The notes below the pieces were generated by a model. The model did not search any database and was not told where the DNA came from. It was given only the letters and a program-made list of their open reading frames with translations. From positions 806,001-870,000 of the forward strand of contig CP070896.1 of the NCBI GenBank assembly GCA_017084465.1: a stretch of 64,000 nucleotides of DNA, given 5' to 3'. Origin of the DNA: Lacrimispora xylanisolvens (GTDB lineage Bacteria; Bacillota; Clostridia; Lachnospirales; Lachnospiraceae). The translations under genes and the position numbers were made by a program. Shown here piece after piece: positions 8,892 to 19,005 of this stretch (position 1 is its first letter; each line of letters starts with the position of its first letter).

Positions 8892-9285
8892 ATGATAAAC
8901 TTGTTACCTAAATTGAGCGGCCGAGAAAAAAGATATCATGTTGGTTCTCTGGGGCATGGGAAAACCTATGACTGCTTCAGATATTGCAGAAAATGGAAAA
9001 AGTATAAGTATAAATACGGTTCAGGCTACGTTACGCAGTTTACTGAAAAAGGGGTATATTGAAATTTACGGAATAACATATAGCGGTACGGTATTAGCGC
9101 GTGAATATAAACCTATCGTTAGTGCTGAACAATATGCTGCCGAACAACTTCAATCCATGAGAGTAAATACTTTAGACTTTTCAACATTAAACTTTTTGGA
9201 TCATTTAGTAAATAATAGCAGTTCAGATATATTAGATGAATTAGAACAGGTAATAAAAATCAAGAGGGGGGAGGGGGAGAAATAG
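8892..9285 (+). CDS. BlaI/MecI-type transcriptional repressor (frameshifted in this sequence)
   Basis: The reconstructed protein is about 130 residues: start MINLLPKLSGRE, then DIMLVLWGMGKPMTASDI, a BlaI winged helix, then a C-terminal dimer region. The start ATG at 8892 has a GAGGAG ribosome site. The two halves are in different frames. Removing one A from the A6 run at 8926-8931 joins them, and the result aligns in length with BlaI across the join. BlaI proteins repress divergent or downstream genes until cleaved by a partner M56 protease, here encoded 1 bp downstream. The indel may be an error or a real inactivation. Confidence 0.82.
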
Positions 9286-9286
9286 T

Positions 9287-10400
9287 ATGTCATCTTCCCT
9301 AATATTAACTAATTGTTTCTTCTGTGGACTTGCAGCATTATCATTAATTCCGCTTTTAAGATATCCCAATTTTTTGGTTTACAAAAAGGGCGTTCCTCTT
9401 TTCATTGCTGTATTTATAGTCTTTTTAAAGATGCTTTTGCCTTATGAATATTCATTTACACATACAATAGCTTCCCGAACTATACTTCCATTCTTAAAGA
9501 ACATAGAAGCATTTACAATATATAATAATGAGCTTGGTAATGTAATAAAAATAATCTGGTTAATCATTGCATTGCTCTTATTTACCTTTATTACATCTAA
9601 ACATCGAAAACTAATACAAATACTTTCCCTGGTTCAAGAAACAGAAGATAAAGAGCTCAATCAATTATTAACAGAGTTATGTAATCTCAAGCATTTGAGA
9701 AAAAAACCAAAGTTAATTCAAATGAATGTAAATACTGGTCCGTTTATTGTGGGATTTTTAAATCCAATTATTGTATTTCCATATTTTAATTTATCACTGC
9801 CGGAAAAGAAATTTGTTCTGATGCATGAATTAGAACATTTGAACAGCTTTCACATTATTATAAAATACTGCATAGAAGTAGTAACCATCATTTACTGGTG
9901 GAATCCCGTTTTGTGGATTTTCCGCAGAGAAGTTTTACGTGCTTTGGAATTGCAGGCAGATACGCAAGTATTACAAAACCTTTCAAATAATTCCAGACTA
10001 TCTTATTTAGAAACCTTAATCAAGTTATCCAGGATAATTTGCCAAAGGCAGGATAATTCTATATTAACACTCTCATTCTCACTAAAAAACAGTTTGCTGG
10101 AATATCGGATAAAATCAGCTTTAAAGTTTAATTTTGTTAACAAACAGTTAAAAAATAGTAAAGTATAAATTATACCCTTTGCTTTTTACTGTTTCCTTAA
10201 TGATACTTTCATTTTTTTATACATTTGAATCATACAATATTAATCAGACAAATGTTGAAGGGACTTTCACTGTCAATGCTAAAACAGATTATTTTGTTGA
10301 GCGCCAGGATAATACTTTTGATTTATATATAAAGGGGGAGTATGTTGTTACTATGCAGGATATCCCTGGTTGTCTAGTTAAACTGCCAGTACATAGATAA
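9287..10400 (+). CDS. BlaR1/MecR1-type M56 membrane metalloprotease with short outer domain (frameshifted)
   Basis: The first 293 codons give a polytopic protein with the zinc protease motif HELEH in MHELEHLNSFH and WNPVLWIFRREV, as in M56 signal proteases. An A6 run at 10150-10155 breaks the frame. Dropping one A continues into a last membrane helix (LYPLLFTVSLMILSFFYTF) and about 55 outside residues ending KLPVHR, giving 370 residues. True BlaR1 has a penicillin-binding domain of about 250 residues there, so this sensor must detect something else. It is predicted to cleave the neighbouring BlaI-like repressor. No beta-lactamase gene is present nearby. Confidence 0.82.
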
Positions 10401-10435
10401 TTATCTCAAAATAACTTTTTAAGAAAGGAATTATC

Positions 10436-10675
10436 ATGAAGAAAATATTCAGATATCCTGTTATTTTTACAATGTGTGTAATTTTTTTTGGAAGTATCCA
10501 AAATATGCAAGCATTCGCAAGTCCTTACGTCTCAAGTTCATTTAATACAGCATCGGTTTGGGTTCAATCTGATATAATCGAATGGCGTTACAAAGTTATA
10601 GATGGAAAATTATATAGAAGACAATATAATTGCACTACTAATAAATGGATCGGAAGTTGGAAATTGGCCGAATAA
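10436..10675 (+). CDS. Small secreted protein of unknown function, BlaI/M56 operon
   Basis: This 79-residue protein has a clear signal peptide (MKKIFRYP, a hydrophobic core, cleavage near QAFAS). The mature part of about 48 residues is rich in Trp and Tyr (IEWRYKVIDGKLYRRQYN, then WIGSWKLAE). A good AAGGAA ribosome site precedes it. It follows the M56 gene by about 35 bp and is probably the last gene of that operon. I do not recognise the family. Its place suggests it is the output or the ligand of the sensor; that is inference. Confidence 0.7.
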   Translation: MKKIFRYPVIFTMCVIFFGSIQNMQAFASPYVSSSFNTASVWVQSDIIEWRYKVIDGKLYRRQYNCTTNKWIGSWKLAE

Positions 10676-10780
10676 CATAAAAATCTATGTACTGGAATTA
10701 ATATCCTGCCTGTTACTGGAATCTAATTTTTAAATTTATCAAATCTAGCTATTATATTTGAAATATTCTTTATTAAATAT

Positions 10781-11462
10781 TTATTTCGTAATCCACTCAA
10801 GGTGAGCGCCCTGTTCCACTGTTCCGTAATTTATTGGCGCAATTTCTCCTGTTTCTGGATTGGTCGGTTGGTCAATTTGATATAAATATCCGTTTTTTCC
10901 ATATCTGCCACACTTACTTTGGTCATAGCGTTCGCTATCCATACAAATGTTGACAACTTTCAATCCAACTACCATTTCTTTGCTTCCCTGGAAAAGCTCA
11001 TGTTCCCATAGAAACTCACATTCCATATTCAAAGCACTCTTTGATTTGCGGCGCATTAACCTTTGAGGCTTTCTCTGCCGTTAAACCAGATGCGGTGATT
11101 TCATCTGTTTCAAACTCATTGTTGCCTATCGTTTTTATACAGCGGTCATAAATGTCATTAGAAGGGAAATTTAACACGCACTCTCTCGTTTCTTTCAGTG
11201 ACTGATACATATGCCCACCTTTATCAACTTTTCCCATGATACAGATGAAGTTGTCAGCTCCGCTACCCGAAAAGGATGACCAGGAATGCAGACAGGCGTT
11301 TTCTTTACCGTTGGATTTCCAACCTGTAACGACGAATACCAGCGACGGCATGGCTGTCACTAAATCATACCAAGACAAATTACCACAGGCCTCCAGGTAT
11401 TGCTTTGTATCATATCCGGAAAGACTCTCCGGCCTTTCAAAAACAGAAATTTCCTTTTTCAT
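10781..11462 (-). CDS. Flavin reductase-like (flavoredoxin) protein, frameshifted
   Basis: The joined product is about 226 residues and matches FMN-binding flavin reductase domain proteins: WYDLVTAMPSLVFVVTGW, then KETRECVLNFPS, then VVNICMDSERYD near the C-terminus. Two halves overlap in different frames around 11016-11056; removing one T in the run near 11037 joins them as ECLNMECEFLWE. The start ATG at 11462 has a GGGAGG site and overlaps the stop of the upstream WYL regulator. A decayed partial copy of its 3' half lies at 12438-12590. Likely role: flavin-dependent reduction; substrate unknown. Confidence 0.75.
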
Positions 11463-12105
11463 AAAGAATTCCTCCCTTTTTTTGCATTCAGGCAAACTTC
11501 ATCGACTAAATCAAGAGGCTCTATAACCTTTACGGCATCCCCGTAGCTTTGTATCCATTGGAGTAAGAAATTACGATTTGTATACCATGCAGACCATCTA
11601 AATATGATGAAATAAGGTTCTATCGTACGTTCGCTTTCTCCTTTTTCAGAATAATATTGGAACTTAATTAATTCCCGATTATTAATGACCTGTTTTATCA
11701 AATCAATTTTTTCAGTCAGGCTCACTTGATAAAATGAGGCTAAATCAATTATAATTCTATTTTGTTCGGAGAGAGGACAGCACGCTTTTCATACGCGAAT
11801 TTCTCCATAAGACTTTGAGTATAAGTGTATTTTGAAATGCTGTCTATACTCTTGAGGCCCATAAAAATTGCACTCAATTCTTCTTGCGTCAGTATTGTCT
11901 AATTGATTTTATAACCTTCTGCAATGGAAAGCCCCCCGCCATATCCCTGCATGGACACAATCGGGATACCAGCTTTACATATATGATCAATATCACGCTG
12001 GATCGTCCTGGATGAAACCTCAAATCGCTCCGCTAACTGCGAAATTGTCACTTTTCCCTTCTGCAAAAGGATTGTAATGATACCGATTAAACGATCTATT
12101 TTCAT
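11459..12105 (-). pseudogene. YafY-type HTH/WYL transcriptional regulator, broken
   Basis: An N-terminal HTH of the DeoR/HTH_11 type (ISQLAERFEVSSRTIQRDI) is followed by a WYL-type domain (LIKFQYYSEKGESERTIEPY). The reading frame is interrupted twice. There is an in-frame TAG at 11899-11901, after GYKIN, and a missing base near 11745 before IIIDLASFYQ. With both repaired the product would be about 215 residues, shorter than most family members. It overlaps the downstream flavin reductase gene and probably once regulated it. Two lesions of different type favour true decay over a single sequencing error. Confidence 0.7.
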
Positions 12106-12266
12106 ATGCTCACCCCTATCCCATTATAACATAGGAATCGGACATACATATGTCTTGTTTTAGGCATAACGACCTTTCGTTAAAATTAATAAAATTCTAA
12201 TAAGGCAAATGAAATTACTACAAAAATATCTAAATACTCCATATCTTTTATGAACTAACCTCTTGT

Positions 12267-12315
12267 ACAGGTTAGTTTCCGAAATTCGACAAAAACAGGT
12301 TAGCATCGCTTTGTG
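12267..12315. repeat. 49-bp direct repeat, copy 1
   Basis: This segment recurs in the same orientation at 21022-21070 with about six differences. It contains two CAGGTTAG words around AAATTCGACAAAAA. Just left, AACTAACCT and AGGTTAGTT form a 9-bp inverted repeat at 12253-12277. The two copies bracket the whole sugar ABC transporter and its two-component system. What made the repeat is unknown. Confidence 0.7.
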
Positions 12316-12437
12316 TTAATATGAACATAATAAAACATGGCAACATTCCACAATGTCACCATGTCCTCTAGCCTTACTTATAAAACTCTTCTTAGAAACG
12401 GGATTGTTTTATGTCAAGAAATTACCCAAAGCTTATG

Positions 12438-12590
12438 TTTATTTCGTAATCCACTCAATGTTGGTGGGTTGGTAATCTGATATAAATATCCGTTTTTTCC
12501 GTATCTACCAAACTTACTTTGGTCGTAGCGTTCGCAATCCATACAAATGTTGACGTCTTTCAAAATACTCTTGACAGGCAGCACATAGAA
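12438..12590 (-). pseudogene. Decayed partial copy of the flavin reductase 3' half
   Basis: The DNA from 12438 to about 12560 closely matches 10784-10960, the 3' part of the flavin reductase gene, with an internal deletion of roughly 70 bp. Shared blocks include GATATAAATATCCGTTTTTT and CCATACAAATGTTGAC. A further weaker match continues to about 12590. No open frame survives. The rest of the gap between 12106 and 12618 holds the direct repeat and otherwise nothing I can assign. Confidence 0.7.
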
Positions 12591-12618
12591 ACCGTTTCAG
12601 ACCTGTTTTATAGCAATA

Positions 12619-13686
12619 CTAATAAACAGACTTCCATTCCGCGATATTGGAACTATCGAATTTAAACGGAGGTCCGAGAATTATTTCTGTACCGCCGTCG
12701 GAGGCTTCTATTACCTGGTAATCTCCCATTTCTCCTGCCTTAAACTTGTCGCCGGCTTTTCCTGTGATTTTTCCTTCTACCAGTGCCATAGAGGTATATG
12801 CTCCCAAAGAACCTACGTCAAGAGGATTCCACAGATACATATATGGACAGGAATGTGCTTCATCATCCCCTATGTATTCTGCCATTTCAGAAGGAAGTCC
12901 AAGACCGGTTAGCTTTACCTTTGATTTCTCGTCCTGAAGGACCTTAGCTGCTGCATTGATCCCCACTGTAGTAGGAGCGCAGATCACCTTTAAATCCGGA
13001 TATTTTGATAAAAGAGCCTGTGTTTGATCTGTGGATTTCTGAGGTTCATCATCTCCATATGCCACTTCAACCAGATTGAGTTTCGAATACTTTTCTTCCT
13101 TCATAACCTCTTTCATGGATTCAATCCATGCATTTTGATTGGTGGCCTGAGAGGTGGCGGAAAGAATGGCCCAATCTCCCTCACCGCCGGAGATATCATA
13201 GACCGCTTCCATCAATGCCTGACCGATCTCTTTGATTCCTGCCTGATTGACAAACGTCTGCCTGCTGTCTTTATTGACCTTGGAATCCAGACAGGAAACT
13301 TTGATTCCTGCTGCCATTGCGTCCTCTAAGGCCGCCTGCAGGGCATTTTCATCATTCCCAGCGATGCAGATGGAATCCACACCTTGGGAAATCAGCGACT
13401 GAATAACGGAAACCTGCGCATCGGCCGTAGCAGACTCGGGATGCTTTACAATACAAGTTCCTCCTTCCGCTTCAATGACCTTTTGAAATCCCTGAGCAAT
13501 CTTTTCATTGTAGGGATTTCCTGCAGATTTTGTGATGACTGCATACGTCTTTCCAGAGGAACTTCCCCCTCCGTCCTGAGCCACCGATGACTGATTTCCC
13601 CCAGTCTCTGTTTTCCCCGAACAGCCGGCAAGAGTTCCAAACACCATTGCCGCACACAGGACTCCGCAAACCATTTGTTTTCTCAT
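12619..13686 (-). CDS. Sugar ABC transporter substrate-binding lipoprotein (rhamnose/AI-2 type)
   Basis: This 355-residue periplasmic-binding-protein-like protein has a lipoprotein signal with Cys22 in LAGCSGK, so it is anchored outside the membrane. The fold is peripl_BP_4 (RbsB/RhaS-like): KSAGNPYNEKIAQGFQKVI, DSICIAGNDENALQ, then AAKVLQD and GLGLPSEMAEYI. Long members of this group bind rhamnose or autoinducer-2. The ligand here cannot be read from sequence. It is the last gene of an ATPase-permease-permease-binding protein operon and has a GGGAGG ribosome site. Confidence 0.87.
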   Translation of the reverse strand: MRKQMVCGVLCAAMVFGTLAGCSGKTETGGNQSSVAQDGGGSSSGKTYAVITKSAGNPYNEKIAQGFQKVIEAEGGTCIVKHPESATADAQVSVIQSLISQGVDSICIAGNDENALQAALEDAMAAGIKVSCLDSKVNKDSRQTFVNQAGIKEIGQALMEAVYDISGGEGDWAILSATSQATNQNAWIESMKEVMKEEKYSKLNLVEVAYGDDEPQKSTDQTQALLSKYPDLKVICAPTTVGINAAAKVLQDEKSKVKLTGLGLPSEMAEYIGDDEAHSCPYMYLWNPLDVGSLGAYTSMALVEGKITGKAGDKFKAGEMGDYQVIEASDGGTEIILGPPFKFDSSNIAEWKSVY

Positions 13687-13747
13687 CTTACGATTACCTC
13701 CCTTTATTAATCATAGTTTTATACTAAAACACCCCCGGTGTCTTGTA

Positions 13748-14742
13748 TCACAGTTGTTTCCTTTTCACATTTTTAACTATTTCCGGTATCATGACTGCCA
13801 GAATCAGCAGTGTTCCCAGGATCACCAGAATGACCTGAGGATTCATATTGATCTGGCCTAATCCTATTCTTAAACAGATGATGATAAATGCGGATATGAT
13901 GGCACCGATCAGCTTTCCTTTTCCCCCGGCCGTTGAGATTCCTCCAAACACAGCCATGGCGATTGCATCCAGTTCAAAACCGCTTCCCGTGGTGGTATTA
14001 GCGCCATACAGTACGGATACAAGAAACATGGCACTGATGCCGGCCATCATTCCTGCAACGGAGTACACCAGAAGACGGATTTTCTGAACATGAATTCCGG
14101 AAAAATAAGAAGCTTTCCGGTTGCTGCCAATGGCATACAGCTTTCTCCCAAATGTTGTCTTGCTCAACAGAAAGGTGAAAATGACCGCTGCAATTATAAC
14201 AACAAAGAAGATATAAGGAACGGGACCGATTTTTCCTGCCATGGCGCGAAAGCCCTGATTGTTTTTGAGAGAGACAGAACCTCCGCTGCCCAAAGCAATC
14301 TCTGCAACTCCACGGAAAATAATCATGGTAGCTAACGTAACAATCATGGACGGCAGTTCTGTAAACAGGGTCACAGCAATGCCGTTAAAGAGTCCGCAGG
14401 CGGTTCCTGTTAAGATTCCAATCAACAACACCACGGGAAACGGTACCCCTGCATTGCCTGCAAGACAGGCGGTAGTTGCGGACAAACAGACCGTCGCTCC
14501 AACCGACAAATCGATTTCACCCAAAATCAGAATATACGCCATAGGAAGCAAAAGGAAGACTTCCGTTAAATACTTTGGCATCTCTCGAAGTACATTCACC
14601 GGTTTGTAGCTTGGTGAGATAACCATACAAAACAGATTTACCATGAGAAACAGAAGTACCAGTACACCTTCCCAGCTTAAAATCCTTTTTTCCAGTTTTG
14701 ATCTGACTGCGCAGATAAGCTTCTGCCTGATTTTCCCGCCAT
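13748..14742 (-). CDS. Sugar ABC transporter permease 2 (RbsC/RhaP family; frameshifted near its start)
   Basis: The open part from 14644 down has about eight membrane segments with LILGEIDLSVGA and AVFGGISTAGGKG, typical of the BPD_transp_2 family. The likely start is the ATG at 14742 with a GGGAG site, 2 bp after the preceding permease gene. Its frame leaves the permease frame after MAGK. One base is missing around 14731-14737; adding it gives KIRQKLICAVRSKLEKRILS leading into the first helix, 331 residues in all. It forms the membrane channel with the other permease. Confidence 0.83.
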
Positions 14743-14744
14743 TG

Positions 14745-15744
14745 CTACATCTCCCTTCTTTTTAGATTTTTCTTCTGCATCATACGCTGAGCCACTACAT
14801 TTAAAATAATAACGACTAAGATTATAACGCCCTTTACCGTATTCTGTACGATGGAATCAATTCCCACCAGAGGAAGGGCCTTTGCTATGACCGCTAAGAT
14901 CAAAGATCCCAGTAAAGCACCGGCTACGGTTCCCCGGCCGCCTGACATGCTAACCCCGCCAATGACACAGGCGGCGATCACATCCATCTCTTTTCCGTAC
15001 AGCATGTTTGGCTGAGCGGAGGAATACACAGCAACCGACAGAGCGCCGCACAAACCGGAAAGCATGCCCATAACCGTATAGACGATCAGTTTAATCTTCA
15101 TGGTATTGATCCCGGATATGGCCGCTGCCTCCGGATTGCTTCCCACTGCATAGATCTTTCTTCCTGTTCCCGACCATTTCATCACCGCAAAAAAGATGAT
15201 ATAGCATAGAAGTACAATGACGATCACGTTATTTAAAAGTCCAAGACCAAGTTCTTTTTCCAGGGCAAAATTTTTAAAGTCTCCCAGATTCTCTGCACTT
15301 GCCCACTGGCTTTTGGCTATCAGATAAGCAAAGCCTCTGTAGATATACATAAATCCCATGGTCGCTATAATTGGAAGCACTTTTCCTCTTGATACCACAA
15401 GCCCGATTGCGGCACCGCACACGGCACCGATTAATATGGCGATGAGAAACAGCAGGAATGTATTATGTATCACATTATACTTTAAAAGCATTCCCACAGC
15501 CATACCGGAAACCGCCAGGGTTGAGGTAATGGAAATATCAATGCCACCAATGAGCAAAACGCACAGCATTCCTAATGCCATGATCATAATGACCGCGTTA
15601 TTCTTTACCATATCCTGAAGGGATTTGGCGGTCAGAAATGAAGGGCTTAAAATCTGTATGATGATGCATAAACTGATGAGAACAAGGAGCAGGCTGGCCT
15701 CTCTGGAGCCTGTGATCCTTTTTTATCAAGCTATTTTTTCCCAT
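14745..15744 (-). CDS. Sugar ABC transporter permease 1 (RbsC/RhaQ family; frameshifted near its start)
   Basis: The long open part from 15611 down shows the family motifs LLIGGIDISITS and IGGVSMSGGRGTVAGALLG with about eight helices. The gene should start at the ATG at 15744, which overlaps the TAA of the ATPase gene as TAATG. That frame is lost at a T6 run (15719-15724). Removing one T gives a continuous N-terminus MGKNSLIKRITGSREASLL with a first helix, 332 residues in all. Homopolymer indel, probably an error. Confidence 0.83.
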
Positions 15745-17258
15745 TAGTCCAAACTCCTTTCCGTATCCTTTTCGGATTTTTCCATGGCATACTGAAGAAT
15801 GGATTCCTGAGTCGCTTCCTCACGGGATAATTCTCCGGAAATTTTGCCGTTGCACATCACCAGGATCCGGTCACTCATACCGAGAATCTCCGGCATTTCA
15901 GAAGAGATCAGAAGAATGCCGTAGCCTTTTTTTGCCAAATCACCCATGATCTGATATATCTCCGCTTTTGCCCCTACATCTACCCCCTTGGTTGGTTCAT
16001 CCATAATGACCACCTTCATCTCCTGGCTCAGGGCTTTTGCCACAACCACCTTTTGCTGATTTCCTCCGGAAAGGGAGCTTGCCGGATCAAAGATAGAAAC
16101 TGCCTTGGTATCCACTTCTTCCAGAAGCTCTTTTGCGGTTTCATTTTCCATCTTTTCATTGATCACACCACGTCTGGAATACTTCTTTAAACCAGGAAGG
16201 GTCACATTGCGCCCAAGTCCCCAACTAAGGATCAATCCCTCTTTTTGACGATCTTCCGGAAGCAGCACAATTCCTTCCTTCATGGCATTAGCCGGTTTTT
16301 TTATGAGCAGTCGTCTTCCTTCTAAGTAAATGTTACCTGAGTCCGGTTTTGTGATTCCGCAGATGCTCTCGACCACCTCTGTCCGGCCTGCTCCCACCAA
16401 TCCGGTAAGTCCCAGGATCTCCCCCTGATGCAGCTTAAAACTGATGTTCTTAAAATATCCGGTCCTTGAAAGCTGTTCAATGCGCAAGACTTCCGGACCT
16501 CTCCGGATCTCCGTCTTCGGAAAAAGATCTTTGATTTCACGGCCAACCATGGCTCTGATCAGATCAGAATTGGTTATCTCATCAGTCTGGTAAGTGCCGA
16601 TGTACTTAGAGTCACGAAATACTGTTACCCGGTCAGCCAGCCGGTACATATCCTCAAACCGGTGGGAAATAAAGATAACCGAAACTTTGGAAGCCTTTAG
16701 CTTATCAACAATCCGGTATAATTCTTCTGATTCATTTCTTGTCAGTGCTGCGGTCGGCTCATCAAGAATGATGATTCTCGCCTGTGTGGAGAGCGCCTTT
16801 GCAATTTCCACCATCTGCTGCTGAGCAACACTTAGGTTTCCCATCTCATCGGAACACTTAAAATCTGCATTCAGCTCCTTTAACAGCTTATCTGCTTCCT
16901 GATTCATAAGCTTCCACTGGATGATTCCTTTTTTTATCATTTCATGGCCCATAAAAATATTTTCCGTTACGGAAAGATCGGGATAAGAAGTGGGGTGCTG
17001 GTAAACTGCAGCGATCCCGGCTGCCTGGGCATCTTTCGGTCCCTTAAAATCCACCTCAGCACCGTCCAGAAAGATCGTTCCCTCTTCCGCTTTATGGACT
17101 CCTGTAATCACTTTGATGAATGTGGATTTTCCTGCCCCATTCTCTCCCATCAATGCATGGACCTCACCTTTTCTCAGATTAAAATGAACCTGATTCAGGG
17201 CTTTTACCCCAGGAAATATTTTTGTAACCCCTTTTAATTCCAATACATAATCGGACAT
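15744..17258 (-). CDS. Sugar ABC transporter ATP-binding protein (RbsA/RhaT type, two ATPase domains)
   Basis: This is a 504-residue duplicated ABC ATPase. The N-terminal half has Walker A GENGAGKST, signature LSVAQQQM and Walker B IIILDEPTAAL. The C-terminal half has a degenerate P-loop GLVGAGRTE and the signature LSGGNQQKV, the usual pattern for carbohydrate importers of the CUT2 family. The start at 17258 is chosen for its GGGAGG site over an upstream in-frame codon at 17279. It is the first gene of the operon, divergent from the YesN-type regulator, which probably controls it. Confidence 0.92.
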   Translation of the reverse strand: MSDYVLELKGVTKIFPGVKALNQVHFNLRKGEVHALMGENGAGKSTFIKVITGVHKAEEGTIFLDGAEVDFKGPKDAQAAGIAAVYQHPTSYPDLSVTENIFMGHEMIKKGIIQWKLMNQEADKLLKELNADFKCSDEMGNLSVAQQQMVEIAKALSTQARIIILDEPTAALTRNESEELYRIVDKLKASKVSVIFISHRFEDMYRLADRVTVFRDSKYIGTYQTDEITNSDLIRAMVGREIKDLFPKTEIRRGPEVLRIEQLSRTGYFKNISFKLHQGEILGLTGLVGAGRTEVVESICGITKPDSGNIYLEGRRLLIKKPANAMKEGIVLLPEDRQKEGLILSWGLGRNVTLPGLKKYSRRGVINEKMENETAKELLEEVDTKAVSIFDPASSLSGGNQQKVVVAKALSQEMKVVIMDEPTKGVDVGAKAEIYQIMGDLAKKGYGILLISSEMPEILGMSDRILVMCNGKISGELSREEATQESILQYAMEKSEKDTERSLD

Positions 17259-17451
17259 CTTTTTTTCCTCCCTTCTCAACTGATATCAGTTTATCATCGG
17301 CAGGCTGGAAGGCAAACGGTATTATTTTTTGATATGGGTAATTTCTTTTTGAGTTTTTTTATATAACATGTATTATTTTTCTATTTTTCCTTGTTTTCTT
17401 TCTTTGTTTAGTTAAAATAGAACTATATTATCGCTGGTTGGGGGTACTGCA

Positions 17452-19005
17452 ATGAAATTACTGATTGTTGATGATGAAGAGCTTACACGAATCGGTCTGA
17501 TCAATTCCATTGATTGGGAGTCTTTGGGAATCTTTACGCTGTTCCAGGCCGAAGACGGCGTAAGCGGACTTCGGATTGCCAGAGAAGTCAGACCGGAAAT
17601 CATTTTATGCGATGTGAGAATGCCCAGAATGAACGGGATTGAGCTGGTGGAACGGCTGGAGAAGCTTCTCCCCAATTCCGCTTTTATCTTTATGAGCGGC
17701 TATTCCGACAAAGAATATCTAAAGGCCGCCATACGCCTGAAAGCCATAAACTACGTAGAAAAACCGCTGGATCCCGCAGAAGTGGCCGCCACCATAAAGG
17801 AGGCTTATCACTGCGTCAGACAAAATATGAAAACCGTAAAAAATGAGTTGTTTTATTCCAGAGAAGGGGACTCATCTTTTGCCGCTGCCCTGACTCAGCC
17901 ATATAAAGTCAGCAGAGAAACCATTGCTGCTTTGGCAAAGGAACTGAAAATTAAACTTACGCCTTCCTTAAGCGTTACCTCCTTTGTTGTAAAAGTGGAG
18001 CAAAGCCAGGCAGATTTAAACCACATGAATCAGATACTGACTGATTTAGAAATATTCCTTTCCTATTCCTGTAACAGAGTTTACTATATTTCAAAATACA
18101 TCCAATACCACATTTTTCACATCCTGTCTCCTGCACCGCTTTCTTCCCCGTCCATGGATCGGATCGGTGCATTTTTAAAAAAATGCTTTCAGCAGACATG
18201 TGCATTTTATATCAGCAAAGGGGAGACATACACCGGCATCTCGAAAGCCTACGACTCCTATGCCAGCGCAGTTTCCCTTATGCAAAGCAGTTTTTTCTTT
18301 GATTCAGGCACCTATTTTACCCCTGAAAAAAAGATGACCGTAAACACAGAAAAGCCAGGTAACGGTTCTTACAACCGTTATGTCGTCCTCCTTTCAGAGG
18401 CTGTCTTATCAAAGGATTTAAACACGGTTAAAGATTTGCTATTACAGCTTCATCATGAATTTTATCAGCAGAAAAATATATTCCCCCATGAAGCAAGAGA
18501 CCTGTATTATAAGCTTTTCATGGTATTAGAAGACTGCCGCCAGCAGCTTCGGCTGGCCCCGGCCACAGAACCGGAAAATGCCATGAAGCTTCTTGAGAAC
18601 TGTTTTAGTTTCAATAAGCTTCATGACAAGCTGACGCAAAAGGCAGAGCTGCTCTTTGAAGCAGCCAGGTCCTATATGCCGGATAATTCCACTATATTTC
18701 TGATAAAAGATTACATTCACACTCACTATCATAATGATTCTCTATCGGTTCGCGATATCGGCAATGAGGTTTTCTTATCTGCCTCTTATGTATGTACCTA
18801 TTTTAATGAAACCGGGCAGACCATCAATCAGTATCTTACGGAATACCGGCTGAAAAAAGCAAAGGAACTTTTGGCTGATCCTGGTTATCAGATTGCCGAT
18901 ATCTCTTTAAAAGTAGGTTACAGCAACGGAAATTATTTTAGTAAAAGTTTCAAAAAGCTGACTGGCTTATCACCATCTGATTACAGGGAGAAAATGCTGA
19001 AATGA
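17452..19005 (+). CDS. Response regulator with AraC-type DNA-binding domain (YesN type)
   Basis: The protein has 517 residues. Residues 1-125 form a receiver domain (LLIVDDEELTRIG, the phosphorylatable Asp in LCDVRMPRM, MSGYSDKEY, and the Lys in VEKPLDP). A long middle region follows, and the last 100 residues form an AraC-type double HTH (ISLKVGYSNGNYFSKSFKKLTGLSPSDYR). It overlaps the kinase gene by 4 bp. Together with the divergent transporter operon this is the usual clostridial arrangement in which an external sugar induces its own importer. Confidence 0.92.
   Translation: MKLLIVDDEELTRIGLINSIDWESLGIFTLFQAEDGVSGLRIAREVRPEIILCDVRMPRMNGIELVERLEKLLPNSAFIFMSGYSDKEYLKAAIRLKAINYVEKPLDPAEVAATIKEAYHCVRQNMKTVKNELFYSREGDSSFAAALTQPYKVSRETIAALAKELKIKLTPSLSVTSFVVKVEQSQADLNHMNQILTDLEIFLSYSCNRVYYISKYIQYHIFHILSPAPLSSPSMDRIGAFLKKCFQQTCAFYISKGETYTGISKAYDSYASAVSLMQSSFFFDSGTYFTPEKKMTVNTEKPGNGSYNRYVVLLSEAVLSKDLNTVKDLLLQLHHEFYQQKNIFPHEARDLYYKLFMVLEDCRQQLRLAPATEPENAMKLLENCFSFNKLHDKLTQKAELLFEAARSYMPDNSTIFLIKDYIHTHYHNDSLSVRDIGNEVFLSASYVCTYFNETGQTINQYLTEYRLKKAKELLADPGYQIADISLKVGYSNGNYFSKSFKKLTGLSPSDYREKMLK

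Noticed and set aside
8926..10155. Programmed ribosomal frameshifting in the BlaI/M56 genes
   Set aside because: Both breaks are at A6 runs needing loss of one A, but the same kind of break occurs in many unrelated genes here, so a shared technical cause is more likely.
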